Shown: piece after piece, positions 36,390 to 45,076 of the stretch
Numbering within the stretch: position 1 is the stretch's first letter
Layout: every line of letters begins with the position of its first letter
NCBI GenBank assembly: GCA_963848955.1
Contig: CAWKFQ010000010.1
Coordinates: forward strand, 1 to 64,000
Source: DASUPK01 sp963848955
GTDB lineage: Bacteria; Actinomycetota; Thermoleophilia; Solirubrobacterales; 70-9
Reading direction: 5' to 3'
DNA length: 64,000 nt
Notes under the pieces: generated by a model
What the model saw: the letters and a program-made list of their open reading frames with translations, nothing else
Told to the model about the DNA's origin: nothing
Databases searched by the model: none
Program-made: the position numbers and the translations under genes

Positions 36390-36908
36390 ATGACCGTCGA
36401 TTCCGTCGAGCGGGAGTACACCCGCCTCGTCGAGCGTCACCGCGACGAGCTCCACGCGCACTCCCGCCGCATCCTGCGCTCGGGGCACGACGCCGAGGAC
36501 GCCCTCCAGGAGGCGCTGCTCAGAGGTTGGAGGGCGCTGCCCTCGTTCGAGGGGCGAAGCTCGCTGCGCAGCTGGCTCTACCGGATCGTGACCAACACCT
36601 CTCTCGACGCGATCAAGGGTCGACCGATGCAGGTCGTCCCGATCGACGAGGAGCCTCCGGCTGTCCGCCCGGAGACCGATCCGGAGGACCGCTACGCGCG
36701 CCGCGAGGCGCTGGAAAGGGCCCTGGTCACGGCGGACCGGGTTCTCCCCGGGAGGCAGCGGGAGGTCCTGATCATGCGAGAGGCGCTGGGCTTCTCGGCG
36801 GAGGAGACCGCCGATCGGCTCGAGACGACGGTTGCGGCGGTGAACAGCGCGCTGCAGCGCGCCCGCGCCAGGATCGACCGTCAGGTGATTTCGTCACGAG
36901 TCGCGTGA
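36390..36908 (+). CDS. ECF-type RNA polymerase sigma factor
   Basis: 172 residues. Region 2: GHDAEDALQEALLRGWRALPSFEGRSSLRSWLYRIVTNTSLDAI. Region 4: LPGRQREVLIMREALGFSAEETADRLETTVAAVNSALQRARARI. The PIDEEPPAVRPETDPEDRYARREALERAL linker recalls SigJ/SigG-type sigma factors, but the SnoaL tail they carry is missing. ATG 36390 follows AAAGGAGGGC. No anti-sigma gene is adjacent; a broken STAS fragment follows. Divergent from TetR. Confidence 0.88.
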   Translation: MTVDSVEREYTRLVERHRDELHAHSRRILRSGHDAEDALQEALLRGWRALPSFEGRSSLRSWLYRIVTNTSLDAIKGRPMQVVPIDEEPPAVRPETDPEDRYARREALERALVTADRVLPGRQREVLIMREALGFSAEETADRLETTVAAVNSALQRARARIDRQVISSRVA

Positions 36909-36924
36909 ATTACGGCGCCGCCTT

Positions 36925-37113
36925 TTGTGTCATACGCTCGACCTCGATCAGCTCGACTTCCTGGACGCCTCGGGCGTCCGGCTACTGCTCGATCTCGCCC
37001 AGCGGTCTCGGAGGAACGGCAGGCGCCTGCGGATCAGGCCCGCCACCTCGCCGCAGGTCCGGCGCGTGCTGGAGCTGACCGGGGTCGTGGAGCACCTGCC
37101 GCTCGAGACCTGA
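36925..37113 (+). pseudogene. Truncated STAS-domain fragment
   Basis: 62 codons matching only the second half of a STAS domain: LDLDQLDFLDASGVRLLLDLAQRSRRNG and a final helix VRRVLELTGVVEHLPLE. The first beta strands and helix are absent and I find them in no frame upstream, so this is a 5' deletion rather than a simple frameshift. It follows the sigma factor stop by 16 bases. It may be a remnant of an anti-sigma antagonist once paired with that sigma factor. Confidence 0.55.
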
Positions 37114-37173
37114 CCCTGCAGTAGATCCGGCGTACCGCGTCAAGTCCCTGCGTATGGTGTTCGTGGGGAAGGC

Positions 37174-38478
37174 GTGTCGTTCGTCCGCAGAAGCTCCACT
37201 ACCGCTGTCATCACGGTCCTGGCGCTCGCCCTGATCGGGGCGGTTGTCGCCTCGGGCCCAGCCTCGGCACGGAGTCGAAGCCAGGGCCACTACCTGGCCG
37301 CCGCCAATAAGGGCGTCAAGCAGACCAACAAGTGGTGGAACCATGGCCGGCATTGGTATGCCTCGGTTCTGGGCGGCCCGAACGTCGCCTCCCTATGGGG
37401 GATCGTGCCGCTCTTCGAGGCCCTCAACGGGCTGCAGATCGCCCAGCCCTCCAACCGCCACCGGCATCAGCTCAACCGCTTCGCCCGAGGCGCCGAGCGC
37501 TACCTGAATCGGAACCTGAAGCCGGTCCCGGGGTTCGGGCCCAAGCCCGGCCAGCACAACCCCGGAAAGACGACCTGGTTCGACGACAACGGCTGGTGGG
37601 GCCTCGCCTTCCTGGACGCCTACCGGGCCACCGGGAACGCTCGCTACCTCAACGACGCGATGATCGCGCAGCGCTTCATCAGCGTCTCGGGCTGGGACAC
37701 CACGCCGGGTCGCCCCGGGGGCATCTGGTGGAACACCAACCACAGCTTCTACGCGGGTGAGTCGCTCGCCGGAGGGACGCTCCTCTCCGCCCGGCTCTAC
37801 GCGCTGACCCACGACCAGGCCTACCTGGAGGACGCCCTCAAGTTCATCGCCTGGGGCGACGTCTGGCTGACGGATCCGGCCACCGGGCTATACGCGCGGC
37901 TGCGCAGGCCGGGCACCTATGGCAAGACCGGCACGACGGCAACAGGCGCGCCGGCCGCCGCGGCAGCCGATCGTCAGGCACTGAAGGCGAATCCGGACGA
38001 GGCCGCCAAGTTGGAGGCCGCCGGCGAGCCCGTCCCTGCTCCGGGCGAAGCGAGCACGGCAAAGCGCAACTACCCGCCGTTCGATGCCGTGCCGATGCCG
38101 TACGTGAACGGCCCGATGATCCTCGCTCACCGGATCATCTGTGAGCAGACCGGCGAAAAGTCCTTCTGCCAGAGAGCCGAAGATCTTGCCACGAGGACTC
38201 TGCAGGTCTATCAGCGGTTCTGGATGGGCCCGCAGTACGACTTCTGGTACGTGCGGACGATGCTCGAGTTCGCCCAGCTCGACAACAACGGCAACTGGTA
38301 CGGGATCGTGCAGCGGAACGCGCGCAGCGCTCTGCACCGCGCGCGCGATCGCCACGGCCTATATCTCCGCACCTGGTACGGGAAAAAGGCAGCCCACAGT
38401 GGAGCCCCGAAGGGCAGCATCCAGCTGCACTCGGCCAACGCGGCGCTGTTCGCCTGGATGGGGGCGCTCGGCCGCTAG
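37174..38478 (+). CDS. Secreted GH76-family (alpha-1,6-mannanase-like) glycosidase
   Basis: 434 residues from a GTG start. Signal peptide about 10-32. The GH76 fingerprint is WFDDNGWWGLAFLDAY with the catalytic aspartate pair D137/D138, in an (alpha/alpha)6 barrel with GGIWWNTNHSFYAGESLAGGTLLSARLYALT. An alanine/proline-rich insert around residues 255-290 interrupts the barrel. GH76 enzymes cleave alpha-1,6-mannans. A mannosyltransferase-like gene lies 2.5 kb downstream. Confidence 0.82.
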   Translation: MSFVRRSSTTAVITVLALALIGAVVASGPASARSRSQGHYLAAANKGVKQTNKWWNHGRHWYASVLGGPNVASLWGIVPLFEALNGLQIAQPSNRHRHQLNRFARGAERYLNRNLKPVPGFGPKPGQHNPGKTTWFDDNGWWGLAFLDAYRATGNARYLNDAMIAQRFISVSGWDTTPGRPGGIWWNTNHSFYAGESLAGGTLLSARLYALTHDQAYLEDALKFIAWGDVWLTDPATGLYARLRRPGTYGKTGTTATGAPAAAAADRQALKANPDEAAKLEAAGEPVPAPGEASTAKRNYPPFDAVPMPYVNGPMILAHRIICEQTGEKSFCQRAEDLATRTLQVYQRFWMGPQYDFWYVRTMLEFAQLDNNGNWYGIVQRNARSALHRARDRHGLYLRTWYGKKAAHSGAPKGSIQLHSANAALFAWMGALGR

Positions 38479-38492
38479 AGCGCCGCTCGGGG

Positions 38493-38627
38493 CTAGGGGG
38501 TCGTGCCCGTGGCCAGCAGCGCGACCATCGCCAGGGCGATGCCGACGAGGAGCCCGATCGTGTAGGCGATGACCAGCTTCCCGCCTCGGAGCCGATCGGT
38601 TGCCAGGTGGTCGATCAACGTGCCCAT
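38493..38627 (-). CDS. Small single-pass membrane protein (44 residues)
   Basis: ATG 38627 to TAG 38493. The N terminus is charged (MGTLIDHLATDRLRGGK) and is followed by one hydrophobic helix, LVIAYTIGLLVGIALAMVALLA, and TGTTP. A GAGAGG ribosome site lies 6 bases upstream. The positive-inside residues suggest the N terminus is cytoplasmic. It is convergent with the GH76 gene. No family recognised. Confidence 0.6.
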   Translation of the reverse strand: MGTLIDHLATDRLRGGKLVIAYTIGLLVGIALAMVALLATGTTP

Positions 38628-38777
38628 GCGAACCTCTCTTTCTCAGGCCTACGGGGTTAGCTGACGGGCTCGCGCTGAAAGAGTGCGCTACGTATTCGAT
38701 TCGCCCTCAGAGCCGAAGCTCCAGTGGTTCCCCCGCTCGCGCGGTACGCGCGATTCGGCAGGTGCAGTTGCGAACGA

Positions 38778-38794
38778 CGTACCCAGTGGGTACG
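38778..38794. repeat. Short perfect palindrome downstream of the zinc-ribbon gene
   Basis: CGTACCC (38778-38784) and GGGTACG (38788-38794) around an AGT loop, within a 200-base gap with no gene (38628-38829). It lies 36 bases past the minus-strand zinc-ribbon gene, so it may be a weak terminator; no T tract follows. Confidence 0.35.
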
Positions 38795-38829
38795 GCGAAT
38801 AAGCTACCTAATTCTGTGGTCGGACGTGC

Positions 38830-39207
38830 CTAAGCGGCCTTGGGGAGCTTGCCGTCGCGCTCGAGCTCCTCGCGGACCTTGCGCACGTGGCCGGTCGAGC
38901 AGTTGGCACGCTTGGCGATCACGCCGTCGGGCTCATCGGGGCTGCGACGCAGCTCGAACTCGAGGAGCGCCTGGCGCCGGGAGGCCCAGCCGTCGCCCTT
39001 CGCGCCGATGGTCGCCTTCTCGACGGCCTTCTCACGCTGGCAGTGCAGGCAGAGCCAATCGCCGCCCTTCTTGCTCCAGCCCTCGGGCCGGCGCGGGACG
39101 GTATTGCTGCCGGCGGCGTAGCGCACGGTCACCTCGCAGCCGGCACAGGTCCACCGGCGGGTGCGGGGCGCATGGGCGCGCTTGTTTGCAGTTGCTGTCT
39201 TTGACAT
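38830..39207 (-). CDS. Zinc-ribbon plus helix-turn-helix small protein
   Basis: 125 residues. Four cysteines form a zinc-ribbon-like pattern, C21-x2-C24 (WTCAGCEV) and C53-x2-C56 (WLCLHCQRE). The C-terminal part resembles a helix-turn-helix (SPDEPDGVIAKRANCSTGHVRKVREELERDG). The N terminus is basic. It is probably a DNA-binding regulator, but I know no named family. ATG 39207 follows GGAGGTAACTC, one of the best ribosome sites in the window, and an AT-rich promoter lies about 110 bases upstream, so it may be well expressed. Confidence 0.7.
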   Translation of the reverse strand: MSKTATANKRAHAPRTRRWTCAGCEVTVRYAAGSNTVPRRPEGWSKKGGDWLCLHCQREKAVEKATIGAKGDGWASRRQALLEFELRRSPDEPDGVIAKRANCSTGHVRKVREELERDGKLPKAA

Positions 39208-39316
39208 GAGTTACCTCCGCGTTGTCGAGCACTGCTTCGCGAAGGCTGCCTACCAGTGGAAGAGCTGCGCGAAAGTGCTGCAAATGCCGGGTTTCCATGA
39301 CCCGGCGGGGTCGTAC

Positions 39317-39344
39317 ATATTAGCAGACGCTGAAATCCCTGCAA
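39317..39344 (-). promoter_or_regulatory. Probable promoter of the zinc-ribbon gene
   Basis: On the minus strand, TTGCAG (39344-39339), a 16-base spacer and TAATAT (39322-39317), in an AT-rich patch unusual for this DNA. It implies a leader of about 100 bases before ATG 39207. Confidence 0.45.
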
Positions 39345-39385
39345 AACGCGGCTTTTCGACGAATTTCACGCCTCGGTGACGCAAA

Positions 39386-40885
39386 ATGCCCGGTCGAACC
39401 GGTACGAATACCCGCCTCGTGACGCGCCCGGGCGACAGCCTCGCTGGACGCTTCACCTCGCGGTCGACCTGGGCGCTGATCGGCGCCCTGATCGCACTCG
39501 TCGGCGCGCTCGCGCTCTGCCTGGATCGCTTCCACAACGGGGACTTCTACCTCTCGCTCGTCAGTGGCCGCCTGGTCGCGCAGCACGGCTTCGTCGACCA
39601 GTACCCGTTCGCAACGGTCGCGAAGGGGGGGACCTGGCTGAACCAGCAGTGGCTCTCCGAGCTCACCTTCTTCCGGATCTCCCAGGTGCTCGGGCCGACG
39701 GGGCTGACGGTGCTCTACGCGTTCCTGATCACGGCGCCGCTGGCCCTCTTGCTCTGGCTCTGCCGGCGGAAGGGATGGCCGATGCTGATCGCCGTCGCGG
39801 CCTTCTACTTCCCTGGCCTGCTCGCCGTGATCCACCCGCGCGCGGCCGGGTTCACGGTGGTGATCTTCTCGCTGCTGGTGGCGCTCCTCGCCGTCGCCTG
39901 GCATGGGAGATCCGGTTCCGGGCTCGAGCGCCGACCCCCGTGGTGGGTTGGGCTCGCGATCGTGGTCCTGTTCGCGCTCTGGGCCAACCTCCATGGGGGG
40001 TTCATCGCGGGCCTCCTGCTGCTCGGCCTGGCGACGGTGGGGTTCGCGATCGATCGTTGGCGCGGCATTCCCGGGAGCCTCCCGATGTCCCGAATCGCGG
40101 CGCTTGGGCTCCTTGCGGTGCTCGCCGCCGTCACCGTGACCGTCTCGACCCCGCTCGGGGCTGCCATCTGGTCGTACCTGCTGAGCTTCCAGAACCAGGC
40201 GATCTCGCTGGCGAGCACCGAGTGGCAGTCCGCCTTCGGGGACCCGCTCGCGCTCGTCTACCTGGCGCTGGCGACGGTCTTCGCCGCCTGGATGTGGGTG
40301 CAATCGCCGCGGCCGCGCCGTGCCACGACTCTGCTGGTGACGGCCGGCTTTCTGATCTTCGCGGGCTACTCGATCCGCAACATCGTCTTCATCGGACCCG
40401 TCCTGGCCCTCCAGGTCGCCTGGACGGCGCCGAACCGTAGTCCCGGGCCGATGCGCATGCCGGTCGCGATCGCCGGCTCGGTCGCGGCCGCCGCGGCGCT
40501 CGTCTGGGCAGCGATCCTCGGGCCCCCACGCGACGACCCGAGCCTCGGATTCCCGGTCGCGGACTACGCGATCGCCCATCCACCGAAGCACGGGCGGATC
40601 GTCACCTATGCGGGCGTGGGCTCGTACATCAACTGGCGCTCCCCCGACACGCGGGTGGTGCTGAACGGGTGGCTCGAGCACTTCTCGCCACAGGAGCTGC
40701 GCGACAACTACGGGGTGCTGCGCAATGGGGCGCCGGACCTGCGCGGGGCGCTCCGGCGGCTCAAGGCGGGAGCGGTCATCGCGCACGTGTCGTCGGCGAT
40801 CGGGGCGCTCGAAGCGGCCGGCTTCCAGCCGGTCTACAGCACGCCGCAGGGGACCTATCTGGTGCGGGCCTCCAAGCGCCGTTGA
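39386..40885 (+). CDS. Polytopic membrane protein, GT-C-like
   Basis: 499 residues with about ten hydrophobic segments. After the first segment come DRFHNGDFYLSLVSGRLVAQHG and DQYPFAT, acidic loops in the position used by GT-C glycosyltransferases; ALWANLHGGFIAGLLLLG recurs in such proteins. The C-terminal 120 residues are soluble and extracytoplasmic (VVLNGWLEHFSPQEL). It precedes an MptB-like mannosyltransferase by 57 bases. A lipid-linked sugar transferase role is possible, not proven. Confidence 0.6.
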   Translation: MPGRTGTNTRLVTRPGDSLAGRFTSRSTWALIGALIALVGALALCLDRFHNGDFYLSLVSGRLVAQHGFVDQYPFATVAKGGTWLNQQWLSELTFFRISQVLGPTGLTVLYAFLITAPLALLLWLCRRKGWPMLIAVAAFYFPGLLAVIHPRAAGFTVVIFSLLVALLAVAWHGRSGSGLERRPPWWVGLAIVVLFALWANLHGGFIAGLLLLGLATVGFAIDRWRGIPGSLPMSRIAALGLLAVLAAVTVTVSTPLGAAIWSYLLSFQNQAISLASTEWQSAFGDPLALVYLALATVFAAWMWVQSPRPRRATTLLVTAGFLIFAGYSIRNIVFIGPVLALQVAWTAPNRSPGPMRMPVAIAGSVAAAAALVWAAILGPPRDDPSLGFPVADYAIAHPPKHGRIVTYAGVGSYINWRSPDTRVVLNGWLEHFSPQELRDNYGVLRNGAPDLRGALRRLKAGAVIAHVSSAIGALEAAGFQPVYSTPQGTYLVRASKRR

Positions 40886-40942
40886 CTCAGCCCTTGCAGG
40901 CTTATCCGCGGTTAGAGATGAGCTCTACGATCCCGGCCTGCG

Positions 40943-42295
40943 ATGGAGTCCACTCCCGCATCCGCTGACTCGGCGGTCGAGCCGGCGGCCGCGATCCGCC
41001 CGGCGTTGCCGGCGCTTCCCAGGCTGGAGGCCCGGCGCCGAGCCCTGATCGCCAACACGATGCTGGGCGGGATGGTCGCCGCCGCCTTCCTGATGGCGGC
41101 CGGCGCCGCCGCGAAGCACTACGGACCGACGCTTCACATCCATCACGGGCTGCCGGACTCGCTCCGAGGGCCGCTCCACGGCCTCGGTCTGTCGCTGAGC
41201 GGCACCGAGTTCGGCGTCGTCTTCATCATTCTCGGCGTCTGCTACCTGGGCGTGCTCGCCTTGGCGGACTCGGTCCGCGTCCGGGTCGGCCTCGGGGCGA
41301 TCGTTCTGCTCCACCTGATCTTCGTGATCGCGCCGCCGCTGCTCTCGAGCGACCTCTTCAACTACGTGGGCTACGCGCGCCTCGAGGTCGTGCACGGCCT
41401 CAATCCGTACGTCCACCCGCTGTCGGCCGCGCCCACCGACCCCTCCTACATCTACGTGGGCTGGCCCCTCAACACCACGGCGTACGGCCCGCTCTTCACC
41501 CTCGCCAGCCTGCCGCTGGGCTGGGTCAGCTTCACGGCGGCGATCTGGCTGCTCAAGTCGGTGACCGCCCTCGCCAGCCTCGCCTGCGTGGCGCTGGTCT
41601 GGGCTTGCGCGACGCGGCTCGGCCGCCCGCCGCTCCCGGCCGCGCTCTTCTTCGGGCTCAACCCGGTGCTGCTCGCCTACGCGGTGGGTGGCGCCCACAA
41701 CGACCTGCTGATGCTGGCCGCCGCGCTGGGCGGTGTCTACCTATTGCTCGCGGGACGGGAGTCGGGGATGGCGGCGCTGGTGGGCGCCGTAGCGGTGAAG
41801 AGCTCCTCGGTCGTGCTGCTTCCGTTTGCCCTACTCGGCTCGAAGCGGCCGATCAGGGCGCTGATCTGGGGCGCGCTGGCGGCGGCGGTCGTCGGGGCGA
41901 TCACGGTGCTCGCCTTCGGCACCCACGTCTCGAGCCTCCTGCACGTCCTCCAGCGGGACGCGCGCCTCGAGACTCCGAACGACGTCCCCGGAGTGATCAA
42001 CGACGTGCTCGGCCTCGGCCTCGCCAACCACACGCTCGGGCGGATCGGGATGGTCGTGCTGGTGGCGACGGTCGCCCTCCTCCTGATCCGGGTCTACCGG
42101 GGCGGGGACTGGCTCGAGAACGCGGGCTGGGCGACCTGCGCGGTGATCGTCACGACCACCTGGTTCCTGCCGTGGTACCTGGTCTGGTTCCTGCCGCTCG
42201 CCGCGCTCGCGCTGCGGCCGTACCAGCGCCTCACGGCGCTGGCACTGACCGCACTCGCAATCGGCCTACAGCTGCCGCTGATCTTCGGGAAGTAG
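40943..42295 (+). CDS. MptB-like polyprenol-phosphomannose-dependent mannosyltransferase
   Basis: 450 residues with 11-13 membrane segments. The catalytic-loop region is LLSSDLFNYVGYARLEVVHGLNPYVHPLSA, with the GT-C aspartate after the first pair of segments, and then TAYGPLFTLAS and NPVLLAYAVGGAHNDLLMLA. The family adds alpha-1,6-mannose to lipomannan-type glycans from polyprenyl-phosphate mannose outside the membrane. ATG 40943 is 57 bases after the preceding membrane gene. Convergent with DoxX, with 3' overlap. Confidence 0.78.
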   Translation: MESTPASADSAVEPAAAIRPALPALPRLEARRRALIANTMLGGMVAAAFLMAAGAAAKHYGPTLHIHHGLPDSLRGPLHGLGLSLSGTEFGVVFIILGVCYLGVLALADSVRVRVGLGAIVLLHLIFVIAPPLLSSDLFNYVGYARLEVVHGLNPYVHPLSAAPTDPSYIYVGWPLNTTAYGPLFTLASLPLGWVSFTAAIWLLKSVTALASLACVALVWACATRLGRPPLPAALFFGLNPVLLAYAVGGAHNDLLMLAAALGGVYLLLAGRESGMAALVGAVAVKSSSVVLLPFALLGSKRPIRALIWGALAAAVVGAITVLAFGTHVSSLLHVLQRDARLETPNDVPGVINDVLGLGLANHTLGRIGMVVLVATVALLLIRVYRGGDWLENAGWATCAVIVTTTWFLPWYLVWFLPLAALALRPYQRLTALALTALAIGLQLPLIFGK

Positions 42296-42819
42296 CACGC
42301 GTGACGTACGCGGCGGGGTGCGGTTCGTGCCGTGCCGAGATCCGGCCCAAGATCACGCTGCCGACTCCACCGATGATGCCGACGGCGAGGGCTGCGACCG
42401 CCCAGATCACGCCGTGTAGATCGAACCCGAAGGCGTTGTCCAGCGACCACGCGCCGGCACCGATCCCCGCCAGCGCGAAGACCGCGGCGATCAGGACGAG
42501 GTTGAACTCGTAGCCCTGGTTCGCTGTTCCAGATGCCGTTCGGGCGTGCACGGTGATGACCGCGGCCGTCATCACGGCGATCACAGCCGCGGCGGCGAAG
42601 GGGGTGAAGAGGCCGAGCGCGATCAGCGCGCCGCCCAGGAACTCGGCGCGTGCCGGCCGCCCGCGCGTGGAGCCAGCCGGGCTGGAGGCCGATGCTGTCG
42701 AACATCCCGGCGGTGCCCTGCAGGCCGCCGCCGCCGAAGACGCCGAAGAGCTTCTGGGCGCCATGGCCGACGAAGAGCAGTCCCACCACCAGACGAAGAA
42801 CGAGCAGTGCGAGGTCCAT
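42231..42819 (-). CDS. DoxX-family membrane protein (three frameshifts)
   Basis: About 165 residues with four membrane segments. N terminus: ALLVLRLVVGLLFVGHGAQKLFG, GGGGLQGTAGMFDSIGLQPG. An indel near 42650 leads into AEFLGGALIALGLFTPFAAAA. Then a -1/+1 pair near 42543 and 42527 hides PNGIWNSE between VHA and QGYEFNLVL, the exact DoxX signature. The last segment is GVIWAVAALAVGIIGG. The true stop is uncertain because the open frame runs into the mannosyltransferase 3' end. DoxX proteins are linked to redox and thiol homeostasis. Confidence 0.78.
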
Positions 42820-42925
42820 GTGGATATCTCCTAGGAGGTCGGGTTCGAAGTCTCTTTCAAGGATAGTTGCCTACGCAAGCAACTTCTTAACCTTGCGCGC
42901 GGCGCGGATTGAGAGAATCGCCGCG

Positions 42926-44377
42926 ATGCGTCAGCTGACCAGCCTCGACGCGCAGTTCCTCGCCCTGGAGAGCTCGAACCAGACCGGCCACGTCGCCGGT
43001 CTCGCGATCCTCGATCCGTCCGAGCAAGGAGGGCGGCGAGCTGACCTTCAGGGACATCTGCAGGCTGATGGAGGAGCGCCTGCCGCTGCTGCCGCCGCTG
43101 CGCTGGCGTCTGGTCGAGGTTCCCTTCGGGCTCGACTACCCCTACTGGCTCGATGACGCCGAGTTCGACCTCGACTTCCACGTCCGCGAGCTGGCCCTGC
43201 CGCCCGGAGGCGACCAGGAGAAGCTCGCGGAGCAGGTGGCGCGAATCGTCGTCGCGGCCGCTCGATCGCTCGCGCCCGCTCTGGGAGCTCTACCTGATCC
43301 ACGGCCTCGAGGACGGGCAGTCGGCGCTGCTCACCAAGATCCACCACGCGGTGGTCGACGGCCTCTCCGGCGCCGAGATCATGGGGGTGCTCTTCGACCT
43401 CGCGCCGGAGGGCCGCGAGCTGCCCGAGCCGCAGGTCGACGGCGCGGAGCGCAAGCCGACGCGACCTCGAGATGCTCACCCGCGGGCTGATCGGGCTGCC
43501 GCGCTACCCGCTGCGGGTGCTGCGCTCGCTGCCCCGGGCCCTGCCCAACCTCGACGAGTCGCCGGTCTTCGCCGGCATCCCGGGCACGAGCCTCGTCGCC
43601 AGGGTGGCCGACCGGCTCGACGCGGCCGCTCTCCGAACCGCGAGACCGGGGTGCTCGCCCACACCACCTACAAGGCGCCGAAGACCAGCTTCAACGGACG
43701 GATCTCGCCGCACCGGCGCTTCGCCTTCGGCCAGCTCGACCTCGACGAGGTGAAGGAGGTCAAGAACAAGCACCGCTGCACGGTCAACGACGTGGTCGTC
43801 TCGATCTGCGCGGGCGCGGTGCGCAGCTGGCTGCTCGAGCACGACGAGCTCCCGCCGGACCCGCTGGTCGTCCAGGTGCCGGTCTCGGTCCGCACCGACG
43901 AGCAGATGGGCACCTTCGGCAACCGGATCATGCTGATGAGCGCGCCGCTCTTCACCAACGAGCCGAACGCGGTGCGTCGCCTCGAGAAGACCCACCGACG
44001 CGCTTGCCGGCGATGAAGGAGCACCACCGGGCGCTGCCCGCCGAGCTGCTCCAGGACACCAACCACTTCATCCCGCCGGCGGTCTTCGCCCGCGCCGCCC
44101 GCGCCACCTTCGCGATCTCCACCGGACCCGGGCAGGCCGACCTGGAACCTGGTGGTCTCCAACGTCCCCGGGCCCGCAGTTCCCGCTCTACTGCGCCGGC
44201 GCCAAGCTGGTCGCCCACTATCCCGTCTCGGTGATCACGGACGGCATGGGGCTCAACATCACCGTGATGAGCTACGACGGCCACATGGACTTCGGGATCG
44301 TCGCCGACCGCGACCAGATCCCAGACCTCTCGTCGATGATCGACCGGCTGCGCGACTCGCTCGAGGAGCTCAAGTAG
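42926..44377 (+). CDS. WS/DGAT wax ester synthase/diacylglycerol acyltransferase (many frameshifts)
   Basis: 484 codons in total, full length for the family. It starts RQLTSLDAQFLALESSNQTGHVAGLAIL and contains the active-site motif TKIHHAVVDGLSGAEIM (HHxxxDG). Later blocks: AHTTYKAPKTSFNGRISPHRRFAF, LVVQVPVSVRTDEQMGTFGN, VVSNVPGP and DGMGLNITVMSYDGHMDFGIVADRDQIPD. At least six indels (about 43030, 43255, 43460, 43635, 43995, 44140-44172) scatter these blocks over three frames. It makes triacylglycerol or wax esters from acyl-CoA for storage lipid. Confidence 0.88.
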
Positions 44378-44421
44378 ACGAGCTAGTCGACTGGCCTGGC
44401 GGCCGGGCCTTCGAGCAGGAA

Positions 44422-45076
44422 ATGCGGCCCGGGATCGCGGATGCCGACGGCGAGGGGTCGCTGCCGCCTGGACGCGATGGCGCGCTGGCTGCAGGACATC
44501 GCCTATGCCGATCTGGTCGACGCCGGCTTTGAGGGCAGGGGGGCCTGGATCGTCCGGCGCACCCGGATCCGAGTCGACGCCTTCCCTCGATTCGGGGAGG
44601 AGATCTCGTCGCGCACCTTCTGCAGCGGCATCGGCCGCTTCTCCGCCGAGCGCAGGACCTCGATCCGGGGCGAGCGCGCGGCGGTCGAGACGGTGTCGCT
44701 CTGGATCTGCCTCGATCCCGAGCGTCGCCGGCCGATGCGCTTTCCGCCCGAGTTCCTCTCGATCTACGAGGAGAGCGCCGGGGGCCGCGACGCCAACGTG
44801 CGGCTGCGCCATCCGGATCCACCCGAAGGGGCCGAGCGCTCGACCTGGACCTTTCGGGCCTCGGAGATGGACCCCGCCGGGCACATCAACAACTCGCACT
44901 ACTGGACGCCGGTCGAGGAGGAGCTCGCGGCGGGCCCAGAGCCGGAGCGGATCGACGCGGAGGTCGAGTTTCGCGATCCCGCCATGCCCGGAGAGGTCGC
45001 CCTGCTTCGCGATGGCTCGTCGCTCTGGATCGCGGGCGCCGAGGGCACGGTGCACGCGTCGATCCTTCGCGGCTAG
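44422..45076 (+). CDS. Acyl-ACP thioesterase (frameshifted near the start)
   Basis: Double hot-dog protein. RCRLDAMARWLQDIAYADLVDAG is the standard start of the first hot dog, and MDPAGHINNSHYWTPVEEEL carries the catalytic Asn-His pair of the second. An indel near 44450 joins MRPGIADADG to GRCRLDAM. The true start is unclear: ATG 44422 is the first candidate, but conserved-looking residues precede it. Releases fatty acids from ACP. It follows the WS/DGAT gene directly and may feed it. Its TAG shares a CTAG with the convergent hydrolase stop. Confidence 0.78.
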
